Counted from the stretch's first letter, positions 18,202 to 26,899 are shown. The stretch is DNA of 40,345 bases from Candidatus Hodarchaeota archaeon (GCA_016840035.1 JAEOTC010000086.1:74830-115174); one strand, 5' to 3'. Made by a program: numbers and translations. The notes: a model not told the origin generated them from the letters alone.

Positions 18202-18303
18202 GCGCCGATAGTCTAGTCTGGTAGGACTTCACCCTCCCAAGGTGATAGCCCGGGTTCAAATGGGTTTCTCTGTCGAGATATTCTGAAATTCCCGGTCGGC
18301 GCA
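18202..18303 (+). tRNA. tRNA-Gly (CCC) with a T-loop intron
   Basis: Acceptor GCGCCGA pairs 7/7 with TCGGCGC. D-stem GTCT/GGAC, anticodon stem TCACC/GGTGA, loop CTCCCAA giving anticodon CCC, and T-stem CCGGG/CCCGG are all complete. The T-loop is interrupted: after TTCAAA come 29 extra bases (18261-18289) and then T and CCCGG. Removing them leaves a perfect 73-nt cloverleaf with discriminator A. CCA is not encoded. The next gene starts 26 bases downstream. Confidence 0.93.
18261..18289 (+). other. 29-nt BHB intron in the T-loop of tRNA-Gly
   Basis: The exon helix CGGG/CCCG is followed by a 4-bp central helix, TTCA (T-loop) with TGAA (intron 3' part). A 3-nt bulge AAT on the 5' side and ATT on the 3' side flank it. 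The intron then closes a hairpin GGGTTTCTC/GAGATATTC with loop TGTC. Cutting between bulge bases 2 and 3 yields exactly the mature T-loop TTCAAAT. The intron sits between positions 59 and 60. Confidence 0.88.
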
Positions 18304-18329
18304 TTTAATCTCGAGTGGACTGATATTAC

Positions 18330-18614
18330 ATGGAAATATTGTTTGTTTTTCTTGGTTCTTTACAATATGACTTAGGTCATATGGAATTATCCCAGAAATT
18401 TGAGGAAGGTATATCTGTAAAGGCCGCAGTTCAAGAACTTTCCAAAATATCAGAATTTAAAGATATAAATAAATACTTCACTGATTCTTATGAATCCACA
18501 AGATCAATAATCATCTTTCTAAATGAACAGGATATTTCTGTGCTGAAAGGGATGGATTCTACACTTCAACAAGGTGACAAACTTACATTTATTCCAGTAA
18601 TTCATGGAGGATAA
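18330..18614 (+). CDS. MoaD/ThiS/SAMP-like ubiquitin-fold protein
   Basis: A 94-residue beta-grasp protein that ends in the exposed HGG tail required for adenylation by an E1-like enzyme. The layout is MoaD-like: a beta hairpin at the N-terminus (MEILFVFLG), a helix around 30-42 (VKAAVQELSK), SIIIFLNEQDI in the middle and GDKLTFIPVIHGG at the end. Such proteins serve as sulfur carriers for molybdopterin or tRNA thiolation, or as protein modifiers (SAMPs). No E1, MoaE or JAMM gene is nearby, so the role cannot be chosen. The ATG is 26 bases after tRNA-Gly, and ornithine carbamoyltransferase follows after 31 bases. Confidence 0.82.
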   Translation: MEILFVFLGSLQYDLGHMELSQKFEEGISVKAAVQELSKISEFKDINKYFTDSYESTRSIIIFLNEQDISVLKGMDSTLQQGDKLTFIPVIHGG

Positions 18615-18645
18615 TTTTTACTGTTTAATAGGTAGGTAGCTAATA

Positions 18646-19578
18646 ATGGGTAATCAATTAGAAGGAAAATCAATATTAACGCTTTTAGATTTAACACCTG
18701 AGGAAATTCGTTTTTTATTAGATGAAGCAAAAGATTTCAAGAAGAATAGAGAGAGATACATTCAATCTCAACCTTTAAAGGGAAAAACACTTGGAATGAT
18801 CTTTCAGAAAAGATCTACAAGGACTCGTGTGTCAACAGAGACAGCTATGGCCGAGTTAGGAGGTCATGCGCTATTTCTAGGGAAAGACGATATCCAACTA
18901 GGCGTGAATGAATCATTATCGGATACTGCTATTGTTCTTGGACGTATGGTTTCTGCTGTTTTAGCACGAGTTTTTGACCATGAAACTGTAGAAACTCTTG
19001 CAAAGCACGCTAATGTTCCAGTTATTAATGCATTGTCTGACCAATTTCATCCTTTGCAAGGTTTGGCTGATATACTAACGATAGAAGAACATTTGGGAAA
19101 ATTAAATAACGTAAACCTCGCATGGATTGGAGATGGGAACAACGTTTGCCATACTCTCATGATCGCATCAATTAAAATGGGAATGAAGATGAGTGTTGGT
19201 ACACCCATAGACTATATGCCTGACAATAGTGTAATTGAATATTGTAATTCAAATGCTTCATTTTCAGAACAGATAACCGTTACAAATGATCCAATTGCGG
19301 CAGTTACTGACGCGGATGTTGTTGTTACTGATACTTTCATCTCCATGGGACAGGAAACAGAGACAAAAATGAAATTGAAGAAATTTGACGGATTTCAAGT
19401 TAATCAAGACCTAGTAAAACATGCGTCAAAAGATTATATCTTTATGCATTGTCTCCCACGTCATAAAGAAGAAGTAGCTGACGATATTATCTATGGTGCT
19501 CATTCTGTTGTATTCGATGAAGCAGAAAACCGTTTACATACTGTTGCAGCAGTATTAAATAGCATAATCCAAAAATGA
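18646..19578 (+). CDS. argF: Ornithine carbamoyltransferase
   Basis: Makes citrulline from ornithine and carbamoyl phosphate in arginine synthesis. It has 310 residues, the normal length. The carbamoyl-phosphate site STRTR is at 57-61 and HPLQ at 135-138. The ornithine loop has DTFISMGQE with SMG at 233-235, and the catalytic HCLPRH at 268-273 holds the active-site cysteine. A strong AGGTAGGTAG leader sits about 8 bases before the ATG. No other arg gene is adjacent. Confidence 0.95.
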   Translation: MGNQLEGKSILTLLDLTPEEIRFLLDEAKDFKKNRERYIQSQPLKGKTLGMIFQKRSTRTRVSTETAMAELGGHALFLGKDDIQLGVNESLSDTAIVLGRMVSAVLARVFDHETVETLAKHANVPVINALSDQFHPLQGLADILTIEEHLGKLNNVNLAWIGDGNNVCHTLMIASIKMGMKMSVGTPIDYMPDNSVIEYCNSNASFSEQITVTNDPIAAVTDADVVVTDTFISMGQETETKMKLKKFDGFQVNQDLVKHASKDYIFMHCLPRHKEEVADDIIYGAHSVVFDEAENRLHTVAAVLNSIIQK

Positions 19579-19681
19579 ATTCCTAACTATCAAAAATCAA
19601 TTATTAAACGACAGATAATTAAGGGAATTAGTTATCCGAATCGAAGGATGGCTAGTTAAAGTACTAACAGAGGTTAAATAA

Positions 19682-20185
19682 GTGGTTAATACTCCAATAT
19701 GCAATTTTTGTGCTAAAACTGGGGTGCTATGTAAGAAGTGTAAGCAGAAACTCCGTAAAAAGAAAATCAACCAGCTAGATATAGAAATCTCTAAAGCATT
19801 TGCGAAAATTGAGTTACGTTTTGCCAAACAATTGCAAAATGTTACTTTCGAGAGAGCTCATAAGATGAATGGATCAGTGGTACTTTTAACAAGGAATGGA
19901 CATGTGCTGATCGAGAATGAGGAAATACTGGACTATTTAGAAAGTGAACTAAGACAACCTATTGAAATAGTAGAAAGAAAAGGGGATACACGTACTACTT
20001 TTGCCCAATTCTTTTCTCCATTAGATATTGTGGAAATTGATCAGATCTTTGTACCACCCGAAGGCGATGTTGAGCTACGTATTACCTTAAATGGAAATCC
20101 AGATGACTTGAGGTTTCCATTAAATCAATTAGAGCAAATTGCAAAGCTAATCTCGAAAAATCCTGTGAGAATCGAGATTCAATGA
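19682..20185 (+). CDS. Zinc-finger plus KH-like RNA-binding protein (NusA-like family)
   Basis: A 167-residue protein. The N-terminal zinc knuckle is CNFCAKTGVLCKKCKQKL (about 7-24, four cysteines), followed by a basic helix, then a KH-like region (about 75-166) with GSVVLLTRNGHVLIENEE and a repeated alpha/beta pattern. Archaeal proteins with this zinc finger plus KH layout are annotated as NusA-like transcription or RNA-binding factors. It starts at GTG with AGAGG nine bases upstream. It probably binds RNA; the exact target is unknown. Confidence 0.72.
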   Translation: MVNTPICNFCAKTGVLCKKCKQKLRKKKINQLDIEISKAFAKIELRFAKQLQNVTFERAHKMNGSVVLLTRNGHVLIENEEILDYLESELRQPIEIVERKGDTRTTFAQFFSPLDIVEIDQIFVPPEGDVELRITLNGNPDDLRFPLNQLEQIAKLISKNPVRIEIQ

Positions 20186-20258
20186 AAGAATAAAACTTCA
20201 AACTCGTTTACCAGCAGTTAATAACGCACACCAGTGATATTATTCTCCAAAGTACAGA

Positions 20259-20846
20259 TTACAGGAAGAATAAAAAATCAGCAAGAGAAAAACCTATCAT
20301 CTGTAAGAAACCTTGAATAAAACAAATAACTCCAATTGTTACCGAAATTATAGGGCTGGAGAGAAGTTCCGCGATGAGGAGATATAGATCCTCAATCATT
20401 CGGATTGATCCGTAAATAAGGAGAAATATTATGATAAAAACTCCTGCCATAATTTTAATCTGATTTGCTCCCAAAAAAACAAGAACTGCCGCACCGAGAA
20501 GGCCTAATGCCAATGATAGAAATGTCCCAAATCTAAAATTCTTGATTGGTCTCAAAATAAGGACAAGACCTAAAACTCCCAAACAGATTAGAGTCACTAT
20601 ATCAAAAGATGAGGGTAAACCTATTGGTTGATAATTAAGGTAAAATGCACTTCCTATCATTAGAAATGAGATAATTCCGACGGGAAATCCTAGGAGAGCA
20701 ACCTTTTCAGTGAGTGAAACTATTTCCTCAGAATCAGAAACTGAAGATAATCGAATCAATAACCATGAAGCGGCCACACAACCTCCCACTATTAGGAGGA
20801 GAAAATTCAAATCCACCAATAGGAATAATCCATCATCAAGTGCCAA
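20259..20846 (-). CDS. Small polytopic membrane protein
   Basis: A 195-residue protein, almost entirely hydrophobic, with about six helices (near 8-32, 47-68, 80-98, 106-126, 130-150 and 165-190). A short soluble loop (SVSDSEEIVSLTEK) lies after helix 1. I recognise no family. The gene is convergent with the zinc-finger/KH gene and lies on the same strand as the site-2 protease, 194 bp downstream of its stop codon. Confidence 0.65.
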   Translation of the reverse strand: MALDDGLFLLVDLNFLLLIVGGCVAASWLLIRLSSVSDSEEIVSLTEKVALLGFPVGIISFLMIGSAFYLNYQPIGLPSSFDIVTLICLGVLGLVLILRPIKNFRFGTFLSLALGLLGAAVLVFLGANQIKIMAGVFIIIFLLIYGSIRMIEDLYLLIAELLSSPIISVTIGVICFIQGFLQMIGFSLADFLFFL

Positions 20847-21040
20847 AATTAATATTCTCCTTTGACCTAGAAGACTAGTTTTTTTGTCTTTGATCTGCTT
20901 AAAAATCCTTATACTTATAAAATTGCTGATTGGAGTACAAAAGAAAGCAAAGTCCTCCTTTTCTTAAACTCTCCTTCATGATTTCAAATTTAAATCAACT
21001 CTGATCCCTAATTTTTATCCCCAATCGACATTTCCTTAAT

Positions 21041-22258
21041 TTAGATTGGTTGCCATCCCACAAATATAAAGGAAAGAGCGAGATTTAAGAGTAAAACAAA
21101 TAAGGCGAAATATTTTATCTTTGAATGTAGAGCTTTGTTGTTCTCTCCAAGAAAGAATGCAAGTAACTTATCACCATCTAGGAATGGAACTGGTAATAAA
21201 TTCATTAATGCCAACATTAAGTTTAATCCTGCAGTAAAGGACATAGTATTCAGTATCCAATACGGGAGTAATCTTATAAATAAAAGATTGGATAGAAACT
21301 TTGGTTCATGATAATTTTGAGTGTATATTCCAACATAACCAGTGTTATTATCTAAGTTACTTCCTGTAAAATCCGATTTATTTGCCGTTCGAAGAGTTAT
21401 CGGATCTATATTGCCAGAAAAATGAAATGTCAGAGTTTGATTGATATAAACTGTAGTTTTTACGAAATAGGAGAATTCTGAAGCAGATTTTAGTGACCAG
21501 TATCTTTCACTCCCATATAAATCCCCCTGTATTCCTATAATCACATACCCAGCACGAATACCTTCTAACCGTGCGGGTGTTCCTGGGGAAGTATCTACAA
21601 CAAGTACACCATTTGAATCTGGATTGTAAAATAGTGAATGAAAGAATGGAAATCCTATTGGTGCAACTAAGAGGAGAATCAAAATAAAAACCGTCATATT
21701 GGCTAACCCTCCAGCAGCCATAATTCTCATCTTTGATCTCCTTGAAGCTTCTTCTATGTCCTTTTCCTCGGGTTCAACAAAGGCTCCAAAAAAGAAAATA
21801 AAAATAAAAATACCTGTACTTTTTAATGAGACTTTTTCATTTATTGCAGCAATTCCATGGGCAAATTCGTGAACAACTGCACCAATCATAATTGCCACAA
21901 TTACGTAGGGTAAAACTCCGAATGATACCGTTACTCCAGGGATTACAGGTGTTACGGGGATAGGAGCTACATCACTTGATTTAGGTAGGAAAAATGAAAC
22001 AATATTTATTGAGAAAACTATTAGCCCTGTGAATAGAATACCAAGGCCTGATATTACCCCAATATCCCAAATAAGCTTCCAAATGTTCTTTCCACGTCCC
22101 CCAATTTTAGAAATTATATCATTAAGCCTCGTTGTGTGATAAAATAGAGTTCCCAAACCAATCCTTGGATTTGAGACACTAAACCATTCTATTCTTGAAA
22201 TACCTGATAAAACAATCCAAACGAAAGCAGTTAGGAGGAGGAAGATCAGCGCGTCCAT
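21041..22258 (-). CDS. Site-2-type membrane zinc metalloprotease (M50) with PDZ domain
   Basis: An intramembrane protease of 405 residues. An N-terminal helix is followed by two more before the catalytic HEFAH (130-134) in a membrane segment. A PDZ-like domain spans about 218-300 (DTSPGTPARLEGIRAGYVIIGIQGD), and NLLPVPFLDGDKL (about 353-365) supplies the third zinc ligand, Asp. It probably cleaves membrane-anchored regulators, as S2P/RseP enzymes do. It is downstream of pth2-pelA on the same strand, 130 bp away, so shared transcription is uncertain. Confidence 0.9.
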   Translation of the reverse strand: MDALIFLLLTAFVWIVLSGISRIEWFSVSNPRIGLGTLFYHTTRLNDIISKIGGRGKNIWKLIWDIGVISGLGILFTGLIVFSINIVSFFLPKSSDVAPIPVTPVIPGVTVSFGVLPYVIVAIMIGAVVHEFAHGIAAINEKVSLKSTGIFIFIFFFGAFVEPEEKDIEEASRRSKMRIMAAGGLANMTVFILILLLVAPIGFPFFHSLFYNPDSNGVLVVDTSPGTPARLEGIRAGYVIIGIQGDLYGSERYWSLKSASEFSYFVKTTVYINQTLTFHFSGNIDPITLRTANKSDFTGSNLDNNTGYVGIYTQNYHEPKFLSNLLFIRLLPYWILNTMSFTAGLNLMLALMNLLPVPFLDGDKLLAFFLGENNKALHSKIKYFALFVLLLNLALSFIFVGWQPI

Positions 22259-22388
22259 AGTAGTCCCCGAAAAGTATTTAATCTTATTAGATGTTAATGT
22301 TCTCTCATTGTGTCAGTTTTCGTCTCTAATTGTGTATTAATCATATTCAGTATTTGTTTTTTTAGGTATGAATCTAAATCTTCGAAAC

Positions 22389-23495
22389 CTAATTTTGGTC
22401 CCAACTTATAGTGTAGCGAAGAAGAGCGATGATACCTCCAAAAGTCTTCAGTTGGGTTGCTGAATCGCTTTGAGATGAAATAATTACGATTTTTCCCTTC
22501 GTTTGCTCGATAATTTTCAACAGTTTTTGTATCTCTGAAATAGGGGCCTGATTGCTTCCATGAAGATAATGATCAATCATTAAAAGTGTTTCAACGACTC
22601 CTGTTTCAGCAATTTGCTTAATATGGGTGTAACCATAAGCAATGTCTCCCGATCCTTTGCTGATTCTTTGTAAAAATTCCTCAATATCTCTTTGCTCCTC
22701 AATTATCTGGAAATCTTTTGCTAATTTATCTAGAGCTTCTGATTTCATGAGCTCAAATAATCCGATTCGATTTCCCCCACTAGATGAACTCCCAATGACC
22801 ACATTGAGATTTTCTTTAGGAAATGCATCCCTTAAATATTCAGATAACCGTTCTTTTGCGAATCCTGGTCCTCCAATGAGTAAATTTTTCGTTTCTGGTA
22901 ACACACTACGTTGGACAAGCTGTGCAATATTTTCAAAGAATGCGCTGGATTGTTCTTTACGTACTTTTGCCTTAGAGTGTTTTCTACTAATCCCAGATTT
23001 TTCTTGGAATATAACATTTAACTGATAATTATCTAAGATGCCAATACATACTTCATTATTATCTACGGTGAGTAACCCGATTTTCGGTTTAATTGATGCT
23101 TTTTCAGCATCTTTCAAAATTTTCAGGTAATATTTCGACCATTCAGCTTTAAAAACAGTTATTGTATCAGATATTCCAATATTTAGTGTATGATATGAGC
23201 CAATTGAAACATGTTGCTCGGGACCTTGAAAGATTTTACCTTTTACTCGTAATCGATTGCTAGCAACGCTTTCCTGAAATTTTTGTCCTTCTACATCTAC
23301 TCCAATAACCATGGTAACCCTTTGACTTTCTTCTCCAGATCTACCCTCGGTTCCAGACCTTCTGATCCGACGAGAAGTCTTTGCAATGACTCTATCCCCA
23401 TTAACAATTATTGTTGACAAAATGTACAAATCAGTTGGTGATTCTGCTCGTAGAATTACTTGATTTGTCCGTAAGTCAGATTTTATTATACGCAT
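22389..23495 (-). CDS. pelA: Archaeal pelota, ribosome rescue factor
   Basis: Rescues stalled ribosomes by entering the A site with aEF1A and, with ABCE1, splitting the subunits. It has 368 residues and three domains: an Sm-like N-terminal domain (about 1-130, beginning MRIIKSDLRTNQVILRAESPTDL in short), an eRF1-like central domain (about 135-260, with GGPGFAKERLSEYL) and a C-terminal domain (about 262-368). The GGQ and NIKS motifs of release factors are absent, as expected for pelota. Its start is 39 bp after pth2, suggesting one transcript. Confidence 0.95.
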   Translation of the reverse strand: MRIIKSDLRTNQVILRAESPTDLYILSTIIVNGDRVIAKTSRRIRRSGTEGRSGEESQRVTMVIGVDVEGQKFQESVASNRLRVKGKIFQGPEQHVSIGSYHTLNIGISDTITVFKAEWSKYYLKILKDAEKASIKPKIGLLTVDNNEVCIGILDNYQLNVIFQEKSGISRKHSKAKVRKEQSSAFFENIAQLVQRSVLPETKNLLIGGPGFAKERLSEYLRDAFPKENLNVVIGSSSSGGNRIGLFELMKSEALDKLAKDFQIIEEQRDIEEFLQRISKGSGDIAYGYTHIKQIAETGVVETLLMIDHYLHGSNQAPISEIQKLLKIIEQTKGKIVIISSQSDSATQLKTFGGIIALLRYTISWDQN

Positions 23496-23534
23496 TTGGA
23501 GAAACGCCTTCTAGGGCATGTAGTTGTTCGTTAT

Positions 23535-23891
23535 TTAATATAACTTTAGTGTAGAAGTGATTTTTTCGACCTCAAGTTGATTGTGGGGTCCTACTCCAAT
23601 TGCTGTTGTAGTACCTGGAGGTAGTTGGGTTCTTCCAGCATCATTAATTTTGCTTACAAATACTCCTTGTCTCCTTATTCGTGCCTCGATTTCTTCAAGT
23701 TGAGCTTCAGAATCGACCGCAAGGACTACCTTCATCTGACCCCCATTCCACCACTGATTAAAGAGAGTAGGATTTTGTCTCATTATTTTAATTGCGGCAC
23801 TGACTGCTGCATGTGAAGCTTGTGCCGCTGCTTTCCCCTTGGACATTTTAAGGTCTTTTCTCAGAATGAGGATTTGCTTGAGTTCTACCAT
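23535..23891 (-). CDS. pth2: Peptidyl-tRNA hydrolase 2
   Basis: Cleaves peptidyl-tRNA released from stalled ribosomes, recycling the tRNA. It has 118 residues, the normal length. The conserved N-terminal segment has LILRKDLKMSKGKAAAQASHAA (about 8-29; catalytic-region Lys and His), and the C-terminus has DAGRTQLPPGTTTAIGVGP (about 86-104). It is upstream of and probably cotranscribed with pelota. That pairing links the ribosome splitting step with clearing of the peptidyl-tRNA. Confidence 0.95.
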   Translation of the reverse strand: MVELKQILILRKDLKMSKGKAAAQASHAAVSAAIKIMRQNPTLFNQWWNGGQMKVVLAVDSEAQLEEIEARIRRQGVFVSKINDAGRTQLPPGTTTAIGVGPHNQLEVEKITSTLKLY

Positions 23892-24247
23892 TCTTTTTTC
23901 CTCCAGTTCTCAACTATTGCATTGGAAATAATTTTGTAGGACCTAAGAGATACCCTTCAATAAATATTCGGAGGAATACTCCTCAGTGAGGTACATGGAC
24001 ATCATTAACAGGTTCAAGTGGTGTCCGATTATGAACCCATCATCAGTATAGGTCAGTATCATCATTCTGGTGATTATAGTCAAGTTTGCATCAATTAAGG
24101 CAAGTGATCTAAATATCACCATGTTATACTGAAGGATATCTCAAATATTGCTAATAAGAGGTTGTTTTTGGAGGTGATTTAATTCTTTAGAATTATTTGG
24201 AGATGAATCCAACTTGATTAAATTTCTTTAAAAAATAGATCCAGTCG
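23892..24247. other. Intergenic region upstream of pth2, possible structured RNA
   Basis: 356 bp without a coding gene. It has a hairpin with GGTTCA (24011-24016) and TGAACC (24032-24037) as perfect arms, and on the minus strand flanking TGATGATG/ATGATG and CTGA motifs that look like C and D boxes. Spacing does not fit a standard C/D RNA well. A T-rich tract near 24229-24237 probably ends the L10e transcript. Confidence 0.35.
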
Positions 24248-24766
24248 CTAGGCAACTAGTTCTTCGCCCTTGGTAATTCTTATCCTGCATGGAGTGGGGA
24301 ATTTTGCTTTTCCACGGCGAAGGGCATCTTTAGCCATTTCTAGATTTTCAAGATTAGTACGTACAAATAATAATCTATCCTCTTCATATACACGGGCAGC
24401 TACACTAATTACTTTGCCAAAAGCTTTTCGCATTCCATTTTGAATACGATCTGCTCCTGCACCAGTCATCATCTTATTTTCTCGAATACGATGATGAGGG
24501 TAAACACAAATTCGATAATGATAATTTTCTCGACCAAGATTTCGTGTTAAGAATCGATTCACGTGTATCCTGGCTGCTTCTAATGCGTTGTGTGAGATTT
24601 GACATCGTTCTTTAGCAATTAAAGACACTTCTATAGGAAAATCTGTACCTGGAGAACCTAGATCAAAAGTACGAATTTTAGGGTCAGGTCCACCTTTTAT
24701 GAATTTTTTGCGCGTAAAGGGTGGGCGGTCAATACGAGTATAGCAGTGAGCTGGTCTTTTTCCCAT
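24248..24766 (-). CDS. rpl10e: Large-subunit ribosomal protein L10e (uL16)
   Basis: A 172-residue L10e/uL16 ribosomal protein. The N-terminus MGKRPAHCYTRIDRPPFTRK and the segments NHLGRENYHYR-like (about 75-85 here NLGRENYHYR), YPHHRIRENKMMTGAGADR (about 90-108) and GMRKAFGKV are diagnostic. It binds 23S rRNA near the A site in the late large subunit. It lies alone, divergent from the histone gene. Confidence 0.97.
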   Translation of the reverse strand: MGKRPAHCYTRIDRPPFTRKKFIKGGPDPKIRTFDLGSPGTDFPIEVSLIAKERCQISHNALEAARIHVNRFLTRNLGRENYHYRICVYPHHRIRENKMMTGAGADRIQNGMRKAFGKVISVAARVYEEDRLLFVRTNLENLEMAKDALRRGKAKFPTPCRIRITKGEELVA

Positions 24767-24916
24767 GAGTATTCAACTTTGTAAGTTTAATGAAGCTGGA
24801 GCGAATTTCTATGTTATTAAATAACAAAGAACGTCGTCAGATCCTTATTTGAGCAATATTTAAGGGAGAATTTTAAATCTACTTCAAGTTGAGTTCCTAA
24901 ATAAGGAAAAATCTTC

Positions 24917-24924
24917 TTTAAAAA
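24917..24924 (+). promoter_or_regulatory. TATA-like element of the histone gene
   Basis: TTTAAAAA is centred 25 bp before the histone ATG. This places transcription start at the start codon, so the histone mRNA is probably leaderless. Confidence 0.4.
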
Positions 24925-24945
24925 AAAGACTTTCTAAGTTTTTCT

Positions 24946-25164
24946 ATGGTAGAAATTCCGAATTCGGCAGTAGATAGAATAATCAGAAAAAGTGGGGCAA
25001 CAAGAGTTTCAAAATCAGCAATACAAATCCTTCAAAAAGAATTGGAGGAGTATGGAGTGAAACTTGCCACTCTTGGCATAGAAATCGCATCACATGCGGG
25101 TAAGAAAACAATTGAAGGTGAGGATATCACACTCGCAATACACAAAGTGAAATTTTTACTCTAA
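24946..25164 (+). CDS. Archaeal histone
   Basis: A 72-residue single histone fold of the HMf type. It begins with IPNSAVDRIIRKSGATRVSK (helix 1 and loop 1, with the DNA-contacting RVSKSA), followed by the long helix 2 (about 23-49) and KKTIEGEDITLAIHKVKF (loop 2 and helix 3, about 53-70). There is no N- or C-terminal tail, so tail acetylation of the eukaryotic kind is not possible. It forms dimers and longer oligomers that wrap DNA. Confidence 0.95.
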   Translation: MVEIPNSAVDRIIRKSGATRVSKSAIQILQKELEEYGVKLATLGIEIASHAGKKTIEGEDITLAIHKVKFLL

Positions 25165-25578
25165 TAAACCCACGAAAACGCAAGTACTGAACCCATAAAT
25201 TAAAAAAATTGGATGATGGAGGGATTTACTGTAAGTATTAGGAATTAAATTAGATCCTTTGATTTAGTTCACAAAATAATGATAATAACAAAGGATATAT
25301 TTCAAAACACTCAAAAAAAGTGGATAATTCAAACTACAAACTTCCCTTAAGAATAAACAGGTGTCAGTAATCAAGAAGACACCGAGAAACAGGGAAAATA
25401 TACCGATGTTTACAAGAACATCATTAAACTGCGCTTGAAACCGCATTTCATGATTATTACCTAACTAATTAACACTAATCATTTCACAACCTAGTGGAAC
25501 TTAAATACAGATGTTACTCGAACTTTCGTAATAGGAGTGGGTGTTGTTTCATCGTAGGAATTTGGAGATGAAACTTCA
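25165..25578. other. Intergenic region between histone and dnaG
   Basis: 414 bp with no convincing gene. A 60-codon hydrophobic frame on the minus strand (25264-25446) has no ribosome-binding site or relatives that I recognise. TTAAATAC at about 25501-25508 is a possible dnaG TATA box, and GGAG at 25564-25567 precedes the dnaG ATG by 11 bases. Confidence 0.5.
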
Positions 25579-26823
25579 ATGGCAAATGAAGAAGATATCG
25601 ATACTAGTACTGTAAAATACTTAATTCACGAAAAATTTTCGATCAACGGAGTAGCAGAGCGCTCTGATATAATTGGGGCATTATTTGGTCAGACTGAAGG
25701 CTTGATTGGCGAAGGACTTGATCTACGTGAATTGCAGAAAACATCAAGAATTGGTAGAATTGCTGTAAAGCTACAATATCAAAAAAGACAAAGAAAAACG
25801 ACCGGAACGTTAATTATTCCCTCATCACTTGACCGTGTTGAAACTGCACTATTAGCAGCCGCTTTAGAAACAGTTGATAGAGTTGGTCCTTGTGTTGGGA
25901 AAATCAATCTTTTAAAGATTGAGGATGTAAGAGAAAGCAAACGTCGACAAATAGTTCAACGTGCTTCTCGAATTTTGAAAACATGGGATCACGAAGTAGC
26001 ACCCGACTCTGTATCAGTTCTCGATGAAGTTTTGAAGGAAGCACGAATTAGCATAATCCAAAAATTCGGAAAAGCAGCATTACCTGCAGGACCTGGAGTG
26101 TTGGATAGTGATAATTTAATCATTGTGGAAGGACGTGCTGACGTAATAAACTTATTGAAACATGGCTTTAGAAATGTTATATCTGTTCAAGGAACCGATG
26201 TTCCACCTGAAGTCGTCGACTTAACAAGGAAAAAGGTTACAACAGCGTTTTTAGACGGAGATCATGGAGGTGATCTTATCTTACGAGAATTAATTCATCT
26301 TGCTGATCTTGATTACGTTGCTAGAGCTCCTGCAAATTTAGAGGTGGAAGAATTATCAAGTAAAGAGATATTGAAAGCTCTTCGTACAAAAATTCCGATC
26401 GAACAAATCATGAAAGAGCTAAATATTACTCCAGAAGATGATGATGAATTTCCTGAAACGACTGAAACAGATACTGATCTTGTGGCAAAAGAAATCCCTA
26501 TAGTTGTTAGACGTGATCCTGAACGTACAAGTTCAGCAAAAATGCCTGCAGAATTTCTCAAAGTTGTGGAAACTCTTCCAGAACAACAAGCAACCCTATT
26601 TGATAAAGATTTTTCGATTATTGAGGAAAATATTCCTATTAGTGATCTTCGTGATAAAATTCTGAATACAGAAAATATTGCAACGGTAATTTTTGATGGA
26701 ATAATCACCCAGAGACTCTTGGATATTGCCTCAAATCGGGGAGTTGAAAATCTAGTGGGCGCTCGTCAACATGATATAACAAAGATCCCCCTGAATTTAA
26801 AAATCTATACCGCTTCGGATTAG
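25579..26823 (+). CDS. dnaG: Archaeal DnaG-type primase
   Basis: A 414-residue DnaG-like protein with a central TOPRIM domain: LIIVEGRADVINLLK (about 180-194) carries the catalytic glutamate and FLDGDHGGD (224-232) the DxD metal site. The bacterial zinc-binding domain is absent, as is normal for archaeal DnaG. The N-terminal 160 residues are the archaeal-specific domain; residues 285-415 are an acidic linker and a C-terminal domain. Archaeal DnaG is found with the exosome as well as having primase activity, so RNA degradation is a likely role too. Confidence 0.95.
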   Translation: MANEEDIDTSTVKYLIHEKFSINGVAERSDIIGALFGQTEGLIGEGLDLRELQKTSRIGRIAVKLQYQKRQRKTTGTLIIPSSLDRVETALLAAALETVDRVGPCVGKINLLKIEDVRESKRRQIVQRASRILKTWDHEVAPDSVSVLDEVLKEARISIIQKFGKAALPAGPGVLDSDNLIIVEGRADVINLLKHGFRNVISVQGTDVPPEVVDLTRKKVTTAFLDGDHGGDLILRELIHLADLDYVARAPANLEVEELSSKEILKALRTKIPIEQIMKELNITPEDDDEFPETTETDTDLVAKEIPIVVRRDPERTSSAKMPAEFLKVVETLPEQQATLFDKDFSIIEENIPISDLRDKILNTENIATVIFDGIITQRLLDIASNRGVENLVGARQHDITKIPLNLKIYTASD

Positions 26824-26860
26824 AAAGGATTTTTATCAATTCTTTCCTTTTTTTTCTTTT
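26824..26860 (+). terminator. Hairpin plus T-run after dnaG
   Basis: AAAGGA (26824-26829) pairs with TCCTTT (26845-26850) just after the dnaG stop, and a run of T with one C follows to 26860. It should end the dnaG transcript. Confidence 0.5.
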
Positions 26861-26899
26861 CAAACTAATAAAAGACTCTTTCTTGAATTATATAATGGA

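Noticed and set aside
25264..25446. A 60-codon hydrophobic minus-strand frame
   Set aside because: It has no ribosome-binding site, a composition expected from AT-rich noncoding DNA, and no partner gene.
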